A stretch of DNA of 42,358 nucleotides. It comes from Verrucomicrobiaceae bacterium. GTDB lineage: Bacteria > Verrucomicrobiota > Verrucomicrobiia > Verrucomicrobiales > Akkermansiaceae. Made by a program: the position numbers and the translations under genes. Below, piece by piece: positions 40,769-42,358 of this stretch (position 1 is the stretch's first letter; every line of letters begins with the position of its first letter). Under the pieces are notes generated by a model that did not search any database, was not told the origin of the DNA, and was given only the letters and a program-made list of their open reading frames with translations. The stretch is taken from NCBI GenBank assembly GCA_027486655.1, contig JAIXOR010000032.1, positions 1-42,358 on the forward strand, read 5' to 3'.

Positions 40769-42121
40769 ATGAACCTGATGCTAAGACGACGCGGATTCCT
40801 CGCCACCGGCACCGGCGCCCTCGCCGCCTGGATGACCGGTGCCGGCGCAAGGGCCGCCGAGGCAGGTGCCGGCAAACGGGTCGGACTCATCGGCTGCGGA
40901 TGGTATGGCAAATGCGACCTCCTCCGCCTGCTCCAGGTGGCCCCGGTCGAAGTGGCCGCCCTTTGTGATGTCGATCGCGGCCTGCTCGATGAGGCCGGCG
41001 GCTTGGTCTCCTCCCGCCAGGTTTCGAAAAAGACGCCCCGGCTCTTCACAGACTACCGGGAAATGCTCTCAGGGAAGGACCTCGATCTGGTCATCGTGGG
41101 AACTCCCGATCACTGGCACGCTCTAACAGCCATCGCCGCCATGGAGGCAGGCGCGGACCTTTACCTCCAGAAACCGATCAGCGTCGATGTTCCGGAGGGC
41201 AAGGCCATCCTCGATACGGCGCGCCGGCTCGGTCGTGTCGTCCAGGTGGGCACACAGCGCCGCAGCACCCCCCACCTGGTGGAGGCCAAGGAGCGCTACG
41301 TCGACTCAGGCGCTCTTGGCAAGGTGGGACATGTCGAGCTGTTTTCCTACTATCACATGCGTGCGAAAGGAAATCCTCCCGATGAAGCTCCGCCTCCCGG
41401 CCTCGATTGGGATTTCTGGTGCGGCCCGGCTCCCTTGCGTCCCTTCAACAAAGCCATCCATCCGCGTGGCTGGAGGTCATTCAAAGAGTACGGAAACGGG
41501 ATTGCCGGAGACATGTGCATCCACATGCTCGATACCGCTCGCTGGATGCTCGGTCTCGGCTGGCCTCTCCGGATTTCCTCCAGCGGCGGATCCTTCGTGG
41601 ACCCGAAGTCGATTGCCACGGTTCAGGACACGCAAGTGGCCATGTTTGAATTCGAAAATCTCACCGCAGTCTGGACCCATCGCACCTGGGGAACCACACC
41701 AGACCGTGACTTCCCATGGGGCGCGATCCTCTATGGGGACAAAGGCACCCTGAAACTCAGCGTGCAGAGATATGAGTTTATCCCATCCGGATCCGGAAGC
41801 CCCGTCCGCCAGGAGGTGACCATGGAGCTCGATCGATATCCGGAAGACGCCACCGAGAAATCCCTGGAAAAACATGTCGCTCCAGCCATCCGTGCCCACA
41901 TGCGCGATTGGCTCCAGGCGGTCGCTTCACGCGGCAAACCGGTGGCGGATGTGGAACAAGGTCATATCTCCAGCGCCAGCTGCATCCTTGCCAATCTGGC
42001 AGATGAACTGAACCGCACTCTTGCATGGGAGCCTCAAACACACCGCATCACCTCGGATGAGGAGGCGAATTCCATGCTTGCGCGGAAGTATCGCGATCCT
42101 TGGCGACATCCGGCCGCTTGA
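40769..42121 (+). CDS. Tat-exported Gfo/Idh/MocA family oxidoreductase
   Basis: A 450-residue NAD(P)-dependent oxidoreductase with a twin-arginine signal (LRRRGFLATGTGALAAWM). The Rossmann motif is VGLIGCGWYGK, followed by ALCDVD, VIVGTPDHWHALTAIAAMEAG and the catalytic lysine segment LYLQKPIS, a variant of the usual EKP. The C-terminal alpha/beta domain includes YGNGIAGDMCIHMLDTARWM, where the His is the usual second catalytic residue. Exported members of this family are abundant in Verrucomicrobia and Planctomycetes and are thought to act on sugars or sugar acids with tightly bound cofactor. The specific substrate cannot be told. It stands alone on its strand; two CCGCGG copies follow the stop. 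Confidence 0.92.
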   Translation: MNLMLRRRGFLATGTGALAAWMTGAGARAAEAGAGKRVGLIGCGWYGKCDLLRLLQVAPVEVAALCDVDRGLLDEAGGLVSSRQVSKKTPRLFTDYREMLSGKDLDLVIVGTPDHWHALTAIAAMEAGADLYLQKPISVDVPEGKAILDTARRLGRVVQVGTQRRSTPHLVEAKERYVDSGALGKVGHVELFSYYHMRAKGNPPDEAPPPGLDWDFWCGPAPLRPFNKAIHPRGWRSFKEYGNGIAGDMCIHMLDTARWMLGLGWPLRISSSGGSFVDPKSIATVQDTQVAMFEFENLTAVWTHRTWGTTPDRDFPWGAILYGDKGTLKLSVQRYEFIPSGSGSPVRQEVTMELDRYPEDATEKSLEKHVAPAIRAHMRDWLQAVASRGKPVADVEQGHISSASCILANLADELNRTLAWEPQTHRITSDEEANSMLARKYRDPWRHPAA

Positions 42122-42155
42122 AGCACCGCGGTCAACTCCCCGCGGATCCTTGCCT

Positions 42156-42358
42156 TCACACCCGCACCCGCAAATCCCTCGCGCTCCACAAAACCCCCGC
42201 CGCTTCGCGGCCGGCTCCCTTCATCCGCCTCGCGCCGTCTTTGCGCTTTGCGGAGAAGCGGTGGCGTGAGGCGACGAATACTTCGTTCACAAACCCGCGG
42301 CTCCCGATCACCGCGCCGTCGGTGAAATACCTCACACGCCGCCGCAGCATGGTGGCCA
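42156..42358 (-). CDS. C-terminal fragment of a probable REP-associated (RAYT, Y1) transposase, cut by window edge
   Basis: The frame runs in from the right edge and stops at 42156. Visible residues include RRRVRYFTDGAVIGSRGFVN, EVFVASRHRFSAKRKDGARR and LWSARDLRVRV. As I recall, this is the typical end of Verrucomicrobial Y1/RAYT transposases (RVRYF, DG.V.GS..FVEEVF, KR..GAR and a final L.DLRV). The catalytic HUH and Tyr motifs would be outside the window. The internal ATG at 42350 is not the start, as the frame is open to the edge. Such genes mobilise or are linked to REP palindromes rather than forming classical insertion sequences. Confidence 0.65.
   Translation of the reverse strand, partial: ATMLRRRVRYFTDGAVIGSRGFVNEVFVASRHRFSAKRKDGARRMKGAGREAAGVLWSARDLRVRV

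Overview
The window looks like chromosomal DNA of a GC-rich member of the Verrucomicrobiota, most likely the Akkermansia / Luteolibacter / Haloferula branch. Three things point there. A five-gene locus matches, in order and in recognisable sequence, the Amuc_1102-1101-1100-1099-1098 locus of Akkermansia muciniphila. There is a ThuA / PVC-type dehydrogenase / cytochrome c fusion of the kind typical of Verrucomicrobia and Planctomycetes. Very large secreted proteins carry calcium-loop repeats and C-type lectin-like domains. These assignments come from reading the sequence and remembered families; no database search was run. I saw no rRNA, tRNA or CRISPR array.

Layout. 1-2138 (minus): an LptF/LptG-family permease followed by an unrecognised protein with an Asp/Asp/Glu repeat tail that runs off the left edge. 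2255-4962: a DinG-type Fe-S helicase convergent with type I 3-dehydroquinate dehydratase; their stop codons overlap. 5108-12433 (plus): the pilus-like envelope locus, made of a small secreted protein, a PilM-PilN fusion, an Amuc_1100-like protein, an Amuc_1099-like protein with a calcium loop, and a TPR-secretin. It ends in a long hairpin. 12753-23368 (plus): two giant exported proteins, a metzincin-like protease with BACON/PPC domains and a 2194-residue protein with 23 calcium-loop units and two C-type lectin-like domains, followed by a strong terminator.

23444-29165 (plus): a small membrane protein, a single reading frame that fuses dephospho-CoA kinase to transcription terminator Rho, and pyruvate phosphate dikinase with lysine/alanine-rich tails, followed by another strong terminator. 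29283-33672: YicC-family RNase (minus), then a long U32 protein of the RlhA type and an exported glycerophosphodiesterase (plus). 33680-38091: a PAS-AraC regulator divergent from the ThuA/dehydrogenase/cytochrome c fusion. 38084-42121: an MFS-PlsC fusion (minus) divergent from a Tat-exported Gfo/Idh/MocA oxidoreductase. The right edge cuts the C-terminus of a probable RAYT transposase.

How it may work together. The 5108-12433 genes can be read as a rearranged PilMNOPQ alignment complex: a cytoplasmic PilM ring tethered through a built-in PilN segment, PilO-like and PilP-like single-pass proteins, and an outer-membrane secretin. No pilin, PilB/PilT motor or PilC platform is present in the window. 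The two giant exported proteins just downstream are candidate clients, but that is inference from adjacency. The best candidates for under-described biology are the pilus-like locus with its PilM-PilN fusion, the CoaE-Rho fusion, the lectin domain interrupted by Gly-Tyr repeats, and the pyruvate phosphate dikinase with histone-H1-like tails.
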